This document shows, in pieces, positions 10,354-21,425 of a DNA stretch of 64,000 nucleotides. Source of the DNA: Armillaria gallica (taxonomy: Eukaryota > Basidiomycota > Agaricomycetes > Agaricales > Physalacriaceae); assembly GCA_037576215.1 (NCBI GenBank), contig JBANDB010000002.1, positions 5,890,001-5,954,000 on the forward strand. Direction: 5' to 3'. Each line of letters begins with the position of its first letter. Position 1 is the first letter of the stretch. Below the pieces are notes generated by a model, which was given only the letters and a program-made list of their open reading frames with translations, had not been told where the DNA came from and did no database searches. A program made the position numbers and the translations under genes.

Positions 10354-13300
10354 TTATGGGATTTCTGTTGCTTCGTATGGCGATTTCGAGCTTGTCGAGG
10401 GGTCGTTGTTGCCACCAAACCAATCCCAGTCGAGTTCTTGATCGTACCAAACTTTTCGACCAGTGAATGGATCCGTATAGGACTGCCAATCTCCTGTCTC
10501 TTGTTCGGTGCGATTCACTTTTTCTGCGAGGTATTTGTCGACTAGTTCATCGGCATCCATGTCGTCTTCCTTTACCCAGCTGTTGGATTCCGGTCCATAT
10601 CCTTTCCACTTGACAAAGTAATCGGTAACCCAATGCGACGGCTCGCCAGCCTTTCCTCGGACCTTTCGGTCTCTATGGTCAAGTACTTGCTCGATTTCAT
10701 AGTGCTCCTCCCCGTCAATAAGATCGGGTGGTGGTGGAGGCGGCTGTTCCTGGTTAGGGAATGCGGGTGGCATGTATGGGGTCAGGAGTGATTCGTTGAA
10801 TACTGGGTGAATGCGCCAGCCTGGAGGGAGTTTTAATTTGTATGCCGAAGCTCCAATCTTGGCGATGATCGGGAAGGGGCCCGTTTTTTTGTCTGCGAGT
10901 TTTTTCTTCGGATGTGGGAGCGCCAGATTGCTTGTATCAAGCCAAACTTTGTCTCCCACCGAGTAATCAACTGCAGGTCTTTTCTTTTTGTCGTATTGGG
11001 CTTTCATCTGATCGGCGGCTTTTTCGAGTGCTTGCTTGGCCTCGGCATGGATTTTCTGTATATCTGAAATGAATGTGTTTGAGGCCGGTGTTCTGAAGGG
11101 TGCTTGGGGTCGTACGGCACCAGGGAGGACCTCGACGTTATAGCCATGGGTAACCTCGAAGGGACTTTTACCCGTTGCGGAGTGGGCACGGTTATTGTGA
11201 GAGAAGGCCGCGAGGGGGAGCCATTCTACCCAGTCATTCTGGCGGTGATTGATGAAGATCCGGAGGTATTTTTCAACCTCCTGATTCACTCGCTCAGTCT
11301 GTCCGTCAGTCTGTGGGTGGTAGGCGGTGGATACGTTTGCCTTGATCTGGAGCAAGTCATAAAGGTCTTTCATGAACTTGGATACAAACACGGTGCCTTG
11401 GTCGCTGATAACGACCTGTGGCATTCCGTGCTTGGTGTAGACTTCGTTTCATAGGATCTTGGCCCACCCTTCTGATGACATCTCTGTGGTACATGCGACA
11501 GGTATGATTTCCTTGGAGAAACGGTCGACGATCATTAAGATTGCGTCAAAACCGTTACTCTTGGGTAAACCAGTCACCATGTCGACAGAGATGTGCGTCC
11601 AGGGTCGGGATGGAATGGCGTTTGGATGAAGCGGTGCTGCTTTTGCTTGAGTGCTCGACTTGGTTCGTTGGCATGTCTCACAGCCGCGGACATAATCTTC
11701 TATGTCTTTTTTCATCCTAGGCCACCAATATTCTCGTAAGACGAGTTCTTTAGTCTTTTCTATGCTGGGGTGTCCCGCCGTGATGTGGTCGTGAACTTGT
11801 GCGATTATCTCACCTCGTAACGCGTGGTCGGAAGGAACATAAATGCGGGAATCATAATAGATTAACCCATCATTCATTTTCAGTCCTCGGTCGTGGTTCA
11901 GGGAGGTCGCAATGTTCTTGTCCCATCGGTGGTGGTCGAGCGTGGCTTGCTTTATCTTGGAATGGGTTTCCTCGATAGTGGGCATGACTAGGGCCCGGAA
12001 GTGCTCGGGTTTGAGGACGATAATCTCATCGTTGTCCTCCTTTCCTTGCTCGTGATCTGCTCTGCGACTAAGTAAGTCAGCTTTCTTGTTTGCGGTTCCA
12101 GATTTGTGGTGCAGTGTAAAGTGATATTCGGCCAGCTCAGTGACCCATCGCGCTTGTCGCCGATTGAGTTTCTGGGGTTTTCGGAAATACTGGAGATTCT
12201 GGTGATCCGTCCATATTTCGAAGTCCTGGGCTGCACCCATTAGGTAGTGCCTCCACTCGTCGAGCGCGATCATTATCGCGAGCAGTTCTTTGTCGTAAAT
12301 TTCGTAATTTCGTTCTGTCGTGGTGAGGGATTTGGATAGAAATGTGACCGGGCACCATTTCCCATCCTGCTCCTGCATCAATACTGCACCTATCGCTCCC
12401 TCACTTGCATCCGCCTCTACACGGAACTTTCCTTCCTCGGTGGGTATTGCCAGTACCACCTCTTCGGCTAATAGGCATTTCAATTCTTCGAATGCGTCCT
12501 GTTGTGCTTTTCCCCATTTCCATGGATCGTTTCCTGTCAGCTGGGTCATTGGTTTGACGACCTTGCTGTATCCTTGGATGAAACGTCTGTAGAAGTTGGT
12601 AAACCCTAAGAACGATTGGAGCTGTACTTTCTTGGTTGGTACAGGCCATTCTGCGATTCCTGCGATTTTGACTGGGTCCATGCGGATACTTCCTTCACTG
12701 ATGATGACTCCAAGGTATTCGGTTTCCAAGGTCTCGAACTCGCATTTCTCCGCTTTAAGGAATAGCTTGTTCTTCCGGAGGAGTCTTAGAACCTCGCGTG
12801 TGATACGGCGATGTTCTTCCTTGGTCTTGGACATGATGAGGATGTCGTCAAGGTAAACGGTGACGGTGCCTGATGCAATGAGGTTTTTGAAAATATCATT
12901 CATCATCCATTGGAAGGTGGCAGGCGAATTGGTAAGCCCAAAGAACATAACCGTGGGTTCGAACAACCCGCGATTAGTTCTGAATGCTGCCTTCCACTCG
13001 TCACCGCTTTTGATGCGCACGTTGTTGTATCCCCATTGAACATCAAGCTTGGAAAAATACTTGGCACCCCGCAACTTGTCCATTAGTTCTGAGATTAGCG
13101 GGAGCGGATAACGGTTTTTAATCGTCATTTCATTGAGCTTCCGATAATCCTGGACTGGTCGCAGCTTGCCATCCTTCTTTTTAACAAAGAAGAATGGCGA
13201 GGCCATGGGTGACTTGGATGGTTGTATTCGCCCACTCAAAAGATTCTTGTCTAAGAACTTATCGAGTTCCACTTGTTCATTCCAGTTCAAAGGGTAGACC

Positions 13301-15423
13301 TTGCAGTCTAGATTGGCGCTCGCATTTGGAGTAAGTTCGATGGTGTGGTCCCATGTCTTTGGGTCAGGAAGTTCATCAAAGCTGTCTTTGTCAAACAGAT
13401 CGTTGAAATCCTGACACCATTCTGGGACCATTTCTTCGAACGTCTTAGTCTCTTTGTCTGCGTTGGCCGCGGCGGCTAAGTCATTGGCGTGATGCGCACG
13501 TATGAGAATAGCCCGCGTAAAATCTATTGCAAGGATGGTGTCCCCTTCTTCCAGTTCCTCGTCCCATTTGTCGTCGGGATCCGCATCAGGTAATGTGAAT
13601 GGGTTTTTACAGCATTCGCACCGTGCAAACGTTAATCCTCCAGTTTTCCAATTGATGATCGGATTATGCCGGATTAACCAGTCGTGACCAAGGAAGATTT
13701 CTTTGTCACCGAGATCTGTTATGGCTAGATCTATTCGTTCAGAATGATCCCCGATTTTGAGTGTGATCTCAGCGTATTTGGTGATTGATCCTCCTGAGTT
13801 CTTGGTTCCGTCGGCATTATAAACTGGGATTGGGGTGGCCGTTGGTCGGGTCGGGATGTTGTTTTGTTTAACGAATTTTTTGTTGATGGCGCTACTGGTG
13901 CATCCGCTGTCTACCAACGCGGTTGTAGAGATATTGGGAATTGTTCCTGGAGCCCCGAGCATGACGGGGATCACCAGGTCTTTCCCTTTATCGCTCAACG
14001 CGCTGATAAGTCGCTTTGATTCCTGTAGTTCATGAAGCCACCAGAGTGCGTCAATTCGCTCTATCCCCCTCATTGCTTCGATCATCGAGTCAACGACCTC
14101 CTCTGCGTGTGTCTTGTGAATCCAGTTTCTGAGGATTGCCTTTGCTTCCGACTCCGTTCGCGCTTGTACTACACCGTGTAGAGTCCACTTGGCTCCGAAT
14201 GGTTTAAGCCATTCTCTATAGGTCTGTCCCTTTGTATAGGTGTGGGACAGTTGCGGGGCCTCTTCAACCTTCGCGTCGCCCCATACGGGCATGACTACCA
14301 TCGGTGAGGTCACTGCATTTTCTAAGTCTAAAGGGGTTAAATTAGCGCTCTTGTTCATTATGAAACTGGTAATGTCCTCAAAGTCAGGTACTTCTTCCAA
14401 AGTAGCTACCTGATGCCCCCTTTGCACTGCCTGGGCGCTAGCAGCTTCCAAACCTGCGGCTTTCTGGTCGGTCATGGAACAGGAGTAGCTTTCTGCGAAG
14501 GCATCGCTCCCGGAGGGAGTGACAAGGTGGGCTGTCACTGTTGCACAATGATTGCCTACACTTCTCACTGTTGAGTAACAGTCGCCTTTACCTGGTTCCT
14601 TCGGGCCCGTCTCTGTGATGACCGGGATCCTCGTTTCATTCGGCGTTCCCCCATCGTTGGGTCGCCCTTTGCCTCGATAGGCATTGGCAACTGATCGGGG
14701 GCACTTACCCGACTCTGGTTCGTCCTCTTGGTTCTTCAGGACGGAGGGCAAATAGTCCCTTGCCGCATCCCTCGTCTTGTCTAATGTTGCCTTCGTTAGG
14801 GCCCATGATCCAGTGTTGTGGGAGCTGGCCTCCGTTGCTATCTCCAAAGCCCCGTCGTGGGATTTACACTTTGGTAGCCCGTGAGCACGCTCTTTTACCA
14901 GAGGAGGTTTCGCCGAAGCTATTTCCTCGAAACTCCCTGTGCAGCAGGGACTCCGTAGAGCTGCAATTTCAGTGAGGGGACGTTTACGCGGGAGCATAGC
15001 TGTCTGCCCTCCTGCCCCATCCGGTTGAACATTCGTCACTGCGGCTTGAAACTCCCCCAGGGGAGGCCTCGACTGGTGCTTCGCCATTATGATGGGTGGC
15101 GATCTGGTGGTCGCCTTGCCGTCCGCTTTTGCCTGTAATAGGTTACTCGCCAAACGCTGAGCCGGTAGCTCAGTGACTACCGCACCCGTTCCAAGTGTCG
15201 CTTCGTTAGGCGTAGATAAGACCGCTTCATTAGGCGGAATGTTGGTTGCTTCATTAGGCATAGATAAGACCGCTTCGTTAGGTGGAATGTTGGTTGCTTC
15301 GTTAGGCGTAGATCGAACCGATAGCTCTGTGACTACCGCGTTCCTTGGGGTCGCTTCGTTAGGCGTAAGTTGATTCTGAGGGGTTAGTTTCTGGTCTGAT
15401 TGCGAAGTTGCGGGTATATTCAA
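10354..15423 (-). pseudogene. pol: Gypsy pol: protease, RT, RNase H, integrase, chromodomain; one TGA stop
   Basis: A reading frame of about 1,690 codons is broken only by TGA at 11449-11451 (AKIL-stop-NEVYTKHGMP). Domains in order: a Thr/Asn-rich repeat leader; aspartic protease with ALVDSGCTSSAINKKF; reverse transcriptase with FFVKKKDGKLRPVQDYRKLN and the catalytic YLDD; RNase H (VEADASEGAIGAVL, YEIYDKELLAI, TDHQNLQYF); integrase HHCC zinc finger (HITAGHPS...CETCQRTK); the DDE residues in SVDMVTGLP, ISDQGTVF and GQTERVNQEVEKYL; a GPF-type C-terminal module; and a chromodomain (HYEIEQVLDHR...YFVKWKGYGPESNSW). It is in a different frame from gag. The chromodomain, which targets insertion to heterochromatin in relatives, places it among chromoviruses. 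The stop could come from CGA by a single C-to-T change. Confidence 0.95.
15185..15375 (-). repeat. Minisatellite in the pol leader
   Basis: Two near-identical 48-bp units, with partial flanking copies of the subunit GCTTCRTTAGGYR, encode PNEA-type repeats (TPNEATNIPPNEAVLS) at the start of the pol frame. Confidence 0.7.
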
Positions 15424-15527
15424 ATGCGCGGGGGATACTACAGGCGATATATAAGTACAATCATGAAATGCAATAGGCGTACCAGCCGAAACTAATCCCT
15501 GGGCCGCCGAATAGACTGAATCATCAT

Positions 15528-16463
15528 CTAGACGGCGGTCTCTTTTACCTCCTCAATCGTTGAGAGGTTTCTCTGGTCCCAGTAGGTATTTACACGTCGT
15601 AAAGACTCTGCTCGGGTCTTGGGCGCGGTGGGGCAGTCGCGCTTGATGTGGCCCTTTTTGCCACATCCATAGCATGTAAACGCGTCGATGTTCATCAGTT
15701 GTCCGCATCCTCCATATGTTGTCCCCATAGCCGTACTCGTTGTCGGCACGGGGGCTCTAGTCTGACCACCCTGTACAGGTGTGGTCATCTTCTGTGGTCA
15801 GGCTGGTGGCCCTGTCGTTCCTTCTGCCTGTTTGAGGCGCCAATTGAGGTCGATCCAGAGGAGGCGAGCCTTCCATGCTGGGTAATTGACTGGTACGTCC
15901 CCGTCTGACGAGTATATGGTGTTTTTACTCGACTGGCGGGCGGCCTTTTTGATCTGGTGGAGCATTACCTGGTCGTTATTGCATACCCCAGCGTGGTAGG
16001 CCAGTTCTTCAAAGAGCTGGAAGAACTTGTCGCCATCCTTGTGCTCCGATTGCTTCAGCTTTTCCCACTGCGTATACTTGATCTGCGAGTCAGCATCCTT
16101 CCAGAACCTTTTATTGAGTTCCGACTGGAAATCATCGTAGGTCGGGTACTGCTGTTCCCCGTCGCCCGTTTTCCCGATAATTTTAGCACACAACTGCCAC
16201 CACCTTTCGGTGTCTCCTGCGAGTCGGGAGACACAGAAGACGACTCGATGGGGGTGTTGACGGAAGTGTCAGTTAAAGACGTCGAAGTGTAGTTCGCATT
16301 TCAGGAAGAAGCAAGCGATGTTGTCTGAGTCCCCTGTAAAGTCGTCGACTTCCTTCAAGATTTTTAGTTTGAAGTCGTCGTAGGGGGCCATCGCTCCAGC
16401 TTGTAGTTCCCAAGGTATAGGCGGGTCTGGCATTGCAGGAGGCGCCGGAAATCGTGGTAACAT
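15528..16463 (-). pseudogene. gag: Gypsy gag with CCHC zinc knuckle, two TGA stops
   Basis: A single frame of 312 codons, with TGA at 16269-16271 and 15798-15800. The first part starts MLPRFPAPPAMP and has the capsid-like DFKLKILKEVDDFTGD. The middle has LAGDTERWW and FQSELNKRFWKDADSQIKY, as in fungal gypsy capsids. The third has the nucleocapsid knuckle CYGCGKKGHIKRDC. Gag assembles the particle and binds genomic RNA. Both stops sit where the surrounding frame continues conserved sequence, so they are secondary lesions. Pol follows in another frame, implying frameshifting or a separate initiation in the intact element. Confidence 0.85.
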
Positions 16464-16618
16464 TACTCGTACCGCGGGGGCGGGAGGTGGCTGTGCTGGT
16501 TGTCCGCCACCTCCACCGCCTCCACCGCCTCCATGACCGCCACCGGCAAAGGTAGGTACCCGGGTCGATATGTTCCTGGTGCCGCCTGTCTGGTGGCGTA
16601 GGAAAACGTATTAGTGAC

Positions 16619-17824
16619 TCAGGGAGGTGCTACAGGGGGCTCATCTGGTAATGGTTCCTGGATCTCAATTTCCGGAGCTGCTTCTTCGTAAGGAGGGAAT
16701 TCCTCGATTGCATTGTCCGGGTGTAGGCTGTTCCACAGGAAGCAAGTGTTCCGCTCCACTTCATACTGTAGAATATCATCTGCTGGAAGATTTCTGTTCT
16801 TCTTCATAAAATAATCGTTCCCGGCTTGGGTTCTCCCCCAATCCGCGGAAAATGGTAACTCATAGGCGAAATAATTATAAATGTTCAGGAACGTTGCTTG
16901 CCTTAATATAGCGGGAGTAGGGACTGTGGGGTCATCATTCGTCTCCTCGTAAAAGTGAATGGCGTCGGTTAGCGTCATTTGTACTGGGGTTGGTGCCCTA
17001 GATCGGCGGCTCGGGGGTCGACTCGGAGAATGAACGGGGTTCGGGGGATGGTCCAGAGATCCCGTTGTACTGTTCCTGCTCGGTACTCTCGAGTTCGATT
17101 GTCTCCCCTCACTCATTGATCGTGTATCTGGCGGCAAGTCTGTCGATGCTCTCAATGGATCGGAGCGATGTGTCGGGGAAGGGAGTCGGGGGCCGGGGAG
17201 GTGGCTGGATGGTAATGGAGATCTCGCTTGGCTCCTCATGGATTTCAGACTGCTGTTGCTGTCGGAGTCGCTGCACGAGACACTCCCAAGTACCTGCTCG
17301 AGGGGGGCAGTTACTCGACCTTCGTGGGGACCTGGAGGCACGCTCTGGGACCTGGAGGCGTGAGGGGCCAGCGACGGGTTCACTGATCTGTACAGGCTCG
17401 AATGCCTGCTCAAGGTCCTGGGCGGAGAAGTAGGCGCTGTAGGGGATGTCGATATTATCCCAGAACTCGCTGGTAGTGACACTGGCTGCGGATGTTGGAG
17501 TATTGGTGGTTGCGATGGGTTGGGTGTCACAGCCCACGTTGAGTCTCCTTCTGCGGTTGGTTCAGGGGTGCGTGCTGGGTGAGGGAGTTCGAGGGACAAG
17601 CGAGGCATAGTAGGAAGCAGGATGTTCGGAGGTGATGTCGACCTCAGCCGGGCTCCTTCTGGGAGGGGTAGCAGAGCCTCCCTCCGGGATCGCGGTAGAA
17701 GTCGACTCAGAAACGTTGACCTCCTCCTCGTTGATTCGCTGTCCAGGGAAGTTGTGGATTGGGATCGGTCGGTGCGGTATGGGTGCGAAGAGTCGGGGTG
17801 GCTGCTGCTCAAGCAGGATGCCAT
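16619..17824 (-). CDS. Gypsy leader ORF, Pro/Ser-rich, upstream of gag
   Basis: 401 codons of Ser/Pro/Arg-rich, probably disordered sequence, followed by a more ordered C-terminal part (residues about 285-385) with MTLTDAIHFYEETNDD, FLNIYNYFAYELPFSADWG and NTCFLWNSLHPDN. It lies between the 5' LTR and gag in its own frame. It may be the N-terminal section of Gag or an extra element-encoded protein; I do not recognise a family. Its first part overlaps the 17109-17981 frame for about 700 bases. Confidence 0.5.
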   Translation of the reverse strand: MASCLSSSHPDSSHPYRTDRSQSTTSLDSESTRRRSTFLSRLLPRSRREALLPLPEGARLRSTSPPNILLPTMPRLSLELPHPARTPEPTAEGDSTWAVTPNPSQPPILQHPQPVSLPASSGIISTSPTAPTSPPRTLSRHSSLYRSVNPSLAPHASRSQSVPPGPHEGRVTAPLEQVLGSVSCSDSDSNSSLKSMRSQARSPLPSSHLPGPRLPSPTHRSDPLRASTDLPPDTRSMSEGRQSNSRVPSRNSTTGSLDHPPNPVHSPSRPPSRRSRAPTPVQMTLTDAIHFYEETNDDPTVPTPAILRQATFLNIYNYFAYELPFSADWGRTQAGNDYFMKKNRNLPADDILQYEVERNTCFLWNSLHPDNAIEEFPPYEEAAPEIEIQEPLPDEPPVAPP

Positions 17825-17981
17825 TGTTATTGTCGGTAATGACTGAGGGGGTCGTACGGTGTCTCTCTATTGGTTGCGTGGGTCTGTATCGAAACCTGTA
17901 CGCAAGTATGAGAGCTATCGAGAGAAAGGTGGTGCTTGGTATTCCTAGTGCAATGGCTATAACACGTGCGTCGTCTTCCAT
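17109..17981 (-). CDS. Gypsy extra ORF with one membrane segment, overlapping the leader ORF
   Basis: A frame of 291 codons broken once by TGA (17562-17564). It starts MEDDARVIAIALGIPSTTFL and continues SIALILAYRFRYR, a single hydrophobic stretch followed by basic residues, as in a type III signal-anchor. The rest is Pro/Ser-rich, with a Gln/Arg patch (VQRLRQQQQ). It begins about 40 bases after the 5' LTR and is the first ORF of the transcript. Its overlap with the 401-codon ORF in another frame means only one of the two may be translated from this stretch. Confidence 0.4.
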
Positions 17982-18009
17982 GGGGATCTGGGGGCGGTAA
18001 TGAGTAAAA

Positions 18010-18022
18010 AGCTTTGAGCTAA
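18010..18022 (-). promoter_or_regulatory. Candidate self-priming primer-binding site
   Basis: The minus-strand sequence one base after the 5' LTR reads TTAGCTCAAAGCT. Its exact complement AGCTTTGAGCTAA lies in the LTR on the same strand (18167-18179), about 30 bases downstream of a TATATAAG. This is the arrangement of self-priming elements of the Tf1 type, where the 5' end of the transcript pairs with the PBS instead of a tRNA. Confidence 0.55.
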
Positions 18023-18023
18023 T

Positions 18024-18513
18024 TGTTAGACCCGAACTACAATCAAAGGTGAATAGATCGGCTGTATCGCGTTCGTACAGTCACCGTCTAGCCCTTGTGA
18101 TGATTGTCGCCCAAGATGAACTTTTAGCGCTTAGCAAGAAGGAGTGTGTTTCGGTATGAATAAACTTTAGCTCAAAGCTAGGGAAATACAGGCTTTGAGT
18201 AAGCTACTTATATACTAAAGTGAGGGTCTGTAAATGGTACTAAGAGGTGACTACCGGGTTAGAAAGTGAATAAGCCAAATACACGGTAGCCGAGAATAAC
18301 ATGTATCCAGTACGTGTTTAGCACACATCGCTATGTGTCGGGCACACGGGACGAGAATACCCCTGTGTCGAGTACACGTCAACCGAGTTGTGACGTGATA
18401 GTGATGTGAAGATTTATGAAGACTCTCCGAGAGTCGCGGGTCTAAAGATCGTGGGTGAGTAAGCATCTTATCTTATCTCAGATAAGATAAGATAAAACGA
18501 ATAAATCGTAACA
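18024..18513 (-). repeat. 5' LTR of the gypsy element
   Basis: 490 bp, bordered by CATTT at 18514-18518. On the minus strand it has TATATAAG (18207-18214) followed about 30 bases later by AGCTTTGAGCTAA, the probable transcription start. Confidence 0.95.
18207..18214 (-). promoter_or_regulatory. TATA box of the gypsy 5' LTR
   Basis: Minus-strand TATATAAG. The spacing to the putative start at 18179 is 28-35 bases, normal for a pol II TATA promoter. Confidence 0.55.
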
Positions 18514-21139
18514 CATTTGCACCATGCCGTATCTTGTATGCTTCCTCAAGTGCCTGAGAAGTCCGATAAGGATCATATCCATCAACAGCTTCTTCTGCAC
18601 GTGCAATCCTGGCAGCACGGGTATGATCTTTGTCAGCGTTCTGGGAAGCAACATCCTTCATATGCTGAGCCATGGTATGTTTGATAGCACGATTGTTCCC
18701 AGAGCTATCCTGGTCATGGACAAGTTTCCGCAATGCACTACGCTCCTCAGGTTTGAGGGACTTCATGTAACTGGAAGCTCCATTTTTCTTATACATTTGA
18801 AGAGCATTGAAGTAATTTAAGGACATATTTGGCCAGATACAAGCTGCCTGCCACCAGTTGCCGAATGCACCTTCATTTAAGTCATTTGTTGATTCCATCC
18901 AGGCACTTTCAATTTGCTCAGTAGTTGCAGTGTCAATTGCTCCTCCTGCCAAGAATTCAGAAGTGAATCTTTCCCAAGTTTCTAGTGCTCCTGTACAGAA
19001 TGAAACCAGTAAAGGAGATAGGTGAGGTAGCTGGGGCTTGCACTGGAGAACAGCATATATAGCCTCTGGCATCTCCCATAGTTTCCCATCCAGCGAGCCT
19101 GTTTCATATGACATGTCTGGGCTGAGGAGCAGGTCGGGATCAGCAATGATTTTACGCAGGTGGGATTTTACTTTTTCATGCAGAGGGCCTAATTTAAGCA
19201 TATTTGTTTCACTTCGAAGAGGACCACGTATTTCACGCATATAGGGAACCCCAATAGCCTGGTAGTAGATTGTGATGACTGCAAATTCATGTTGGGTTGC
19301 ATTATCCTCGCATCCATATTTAACATTGCGCTCCATATGGTTCAACATTCGGCTTGCTTGTTTTGTTCAACATAGCTCAAGAATTGGAGGATAAGATCAA
19401 GATATGTGATAATTATTGCACATGCCTCGGCATGAGATTGAAAGCGGGTATTGCTTGTATCAGGGAAACAGAGTGTAAAACCCATCTCGAGATCCCAAAA
19501 ATACCGGAGTGTATCTTGCTGACCACGCTTTCGGTCCTTGTGGTGAAATACAGCACCAGCTAGACTTGAGACCTTAATTGCCCCACCCTGTGTACGATAT
19601 TCTGCATGTTTTGCAGCTGCAGTCCCTGCTCCAAGATCAGCAGCTGCTGCATTGTCCCAATTGTACATTTTGATTGGGCCAGAAATGCCATTCTCCTCCC
19701 ACCATCTTGACATATGAGTACATCCTCCTTTGAATGCATTCATTTCTTTATGCATACAGCATCCAGCCCAGATCAAGAGATCAATATTCTTCTTTTGACT
19801 GTCATCTAATTTCGCAAATTCAGCTTCTCCCAGTTCAAAGGCAAATCTGCGAAAGGCTTCATCATGGTGTGTTTTCCTTTGATTCTGGGAAAGATTTTCC
19901 CAGTTTGCTATTCCACCTGCATTGATAATAGCCTCCTGTGACACCTTGAATAGAATATCAAGAAGCTCATGTGGTGTTGACTTTAGAATCGTTTCCTCCC
20001 CACGCTTCTCACGTTCGCATCTCTGCTTCCATGTTTGCAAAAGCCGAAACAGCTTCTTCTGGTCCTCTGCATGATCTGTATGCATTCCAGTGACTGTGAT
20101 CCAGAAATCTCTGGCATCTTCTCCACTTTGACAGCGAGGGCTATGCTTATAAATACTGTACAGATCATCGACTAGATCTACCCATCCCTCAAGCTGAGTT
20201 TCACTTGTATGATTGACTGCCATTTGAATTCCAAGAAAAAACTGTATCTTGTGGTTATTCTCATCAATAACAGTTGCATGATGAGATTCCAAATTGTTGT
20301 TTTTGTGAGTGGTACCATCACCACTTATTGTTAGCCCTGGGATGAAAGATGAGTATAACTATTTATTGCATAGGCCATTAATATGATATACCTTTTGCAT
20401 TTTTTATACATTGAACAACTTGCATCTTTGCTGCAGCCCCTCCCTCCTGTACAATCCACTTCGTACTCCGATCTGAAACACTCCCTTCAACAGGGACTCC
20501 AAGGTGATTGGCCATTCTATTCAGAACACTAAGAATGCGCTCAGGATTGACTCCATCTTCAGCAATGAGATCATTGATTAATGAGCATGTGTCATCAGGA
20601 ATAATACCCTTGTTCTTCAACTGGAGAGAAGGAACATCAACAATGGCAGTCTTTGTAGCATTCACAATGCGATTCGGAACCCGTTTGATTTTTGCCTTTA
20701 GATTGTGAAGCTGCTTCCTATCCTCCACTCTCTCCTCTGCCTGAAGAGTCATCTTGGACATCATGACCTCAGATTCCTTCACTAGATGGGCAATCTCATC
20801 CTCCAAATCTCCAATGTATGTAGCCTTCTTGCCCAAATCTTCTGCTTGTGTCTCCACCCTTTTCTGACTGCGTTTGAGCTTCTTCTGAAGACCATATAGG
20901 CGCCGTTGGTAATTCTCGGCACGTTTACGTGCCTGGGAAAGTTCTGTCAGGTCCAACGGACCTAGATTCTCCTGTCCCGATAGCATGGGTCCATCCACAT
21001 GTGCTGATGTTTCATCACAAGTGTGATGGGCAGCATTGATCTTTCCAAATTGGGATTTTTGCTGTGCAGACCGACGTTTGGTGTTACCAGAGTATCTAAG
21101 GAAGTTAGGACGACGCCCCATGATGTGTTCCGTGTGCTT

Positions 21140-21179
21140 GAAAGGTGCGGAAAGGTGTGGAAAGGTGCAAAAAGGTGCA
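21140..21179. repeat. Four tandem 10-mers upstream of the probable transposase ATG
   Basis: GAAAGGTGCG, GAAAGGTGTG, GAAAGGTGCA and AAAAGGTGCA lie head to tail, 18 bases upstream of the minus-strand ATG at 21121. They may be transposase or activator sites. Confidence 0.55.
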
Positions 21180-21312
21180 AATAGCTGTGTGACGCGTTTG
21201 TTTGGTTATGTTTGCAAAGCCTTCGGACTGCTCATCCAAATGCACCTTGTACAGGCTTCCACAGCCCTTGTATCACTTCGAAAAAATTACAGTATATCAT
21301 TTTAAAATAGAA

Positions 21313-21425
21313 TACATGTATTCTTCGAGGCACTTTTTGAAAAAAAGCATTTTTAATGCCATAAACGTGCTGAAACTATGGTAAAACGAGGTCTAAAAAA
21401 TAATTTGCCTCGAAGAATACATGTA
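21313..21425. repeat. 20-bp inverted repeat near the transposon right end
   Basis: TACATGTATTCTTCGAGGCA (21313-21332) and its exact complement (21406-21425) enclose 73 bases. It lies between the TIR and the gene start. Confidence 0.65.

Larger units (their letters stand above)
9496..18513 (-). mobile_element. Ty3/gypsy chromovirus, full length, target duplication CATTT
   Basis: Two 490-bp LTRs (TGTTAG...GTAACA) border gag, pol and a chromodomain, all on the minus strand. CATTT flanks both sides (9491-9495 and 18514-18518). I find nine differences between the LTRs, about 98% identity, eight of them transitions, so insertion was fairly recent. A polypurine tract abuts the 3' LTR, and the sequence after the 5' LTR is complementary to a site inside the LTR. 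The element lies inside the coding sequence of a probable DNA transposase. Several TGA codons interrupt gag and pol, so this copy is probably not autonomous. Confidence 0.95.
9195..21121 (-). pseudogene. Probable transposase of the 7664-21575 element, split by a gypsy element and frameshifted
   Basis: Exon 1 is 21121-20392. It starts MGRRPNFLRYSGNTKRR and has a long coiled coil (heptad-rich, residues about 60-150). A 55-base intron (20391-20337) precedes exon 2, which carries LTISGDGTTHKNN, WAGCCMHKEMNAFKGG, MYNWDNAAAA, SLAGAVFHHKDRKRGQQDTL and FPDTSNTRFQSHAEA. Near 19345 the frame shifts by one base before LNHMERNVKYG. The rest includes SAWMESTNDLNEGAFG. The frame then meets the gypsy element; removing that with one CATTT copy continues in frame as GAN-GYLTVAALDLQLDWH and ends at 9195. 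I recognise this as a widespread agaricomycete family annotated as hypothetical. An Asp in SGDGTT, a C-x-H-K motif and a Glu in NEGAFG would suit an RNase H-like transposase, but that is inference. This copy is disabled. Confidence 0.65.

Noticed and set aside
11449..11451. Programmed readthrough or selenocysteine at the pol TGA
   Set aside because: It lies inside the integrase between conserved residues, where relatives have sense codons, and the same TGA pattern recurs in unrelated genes; C-to-T decay is simpler.
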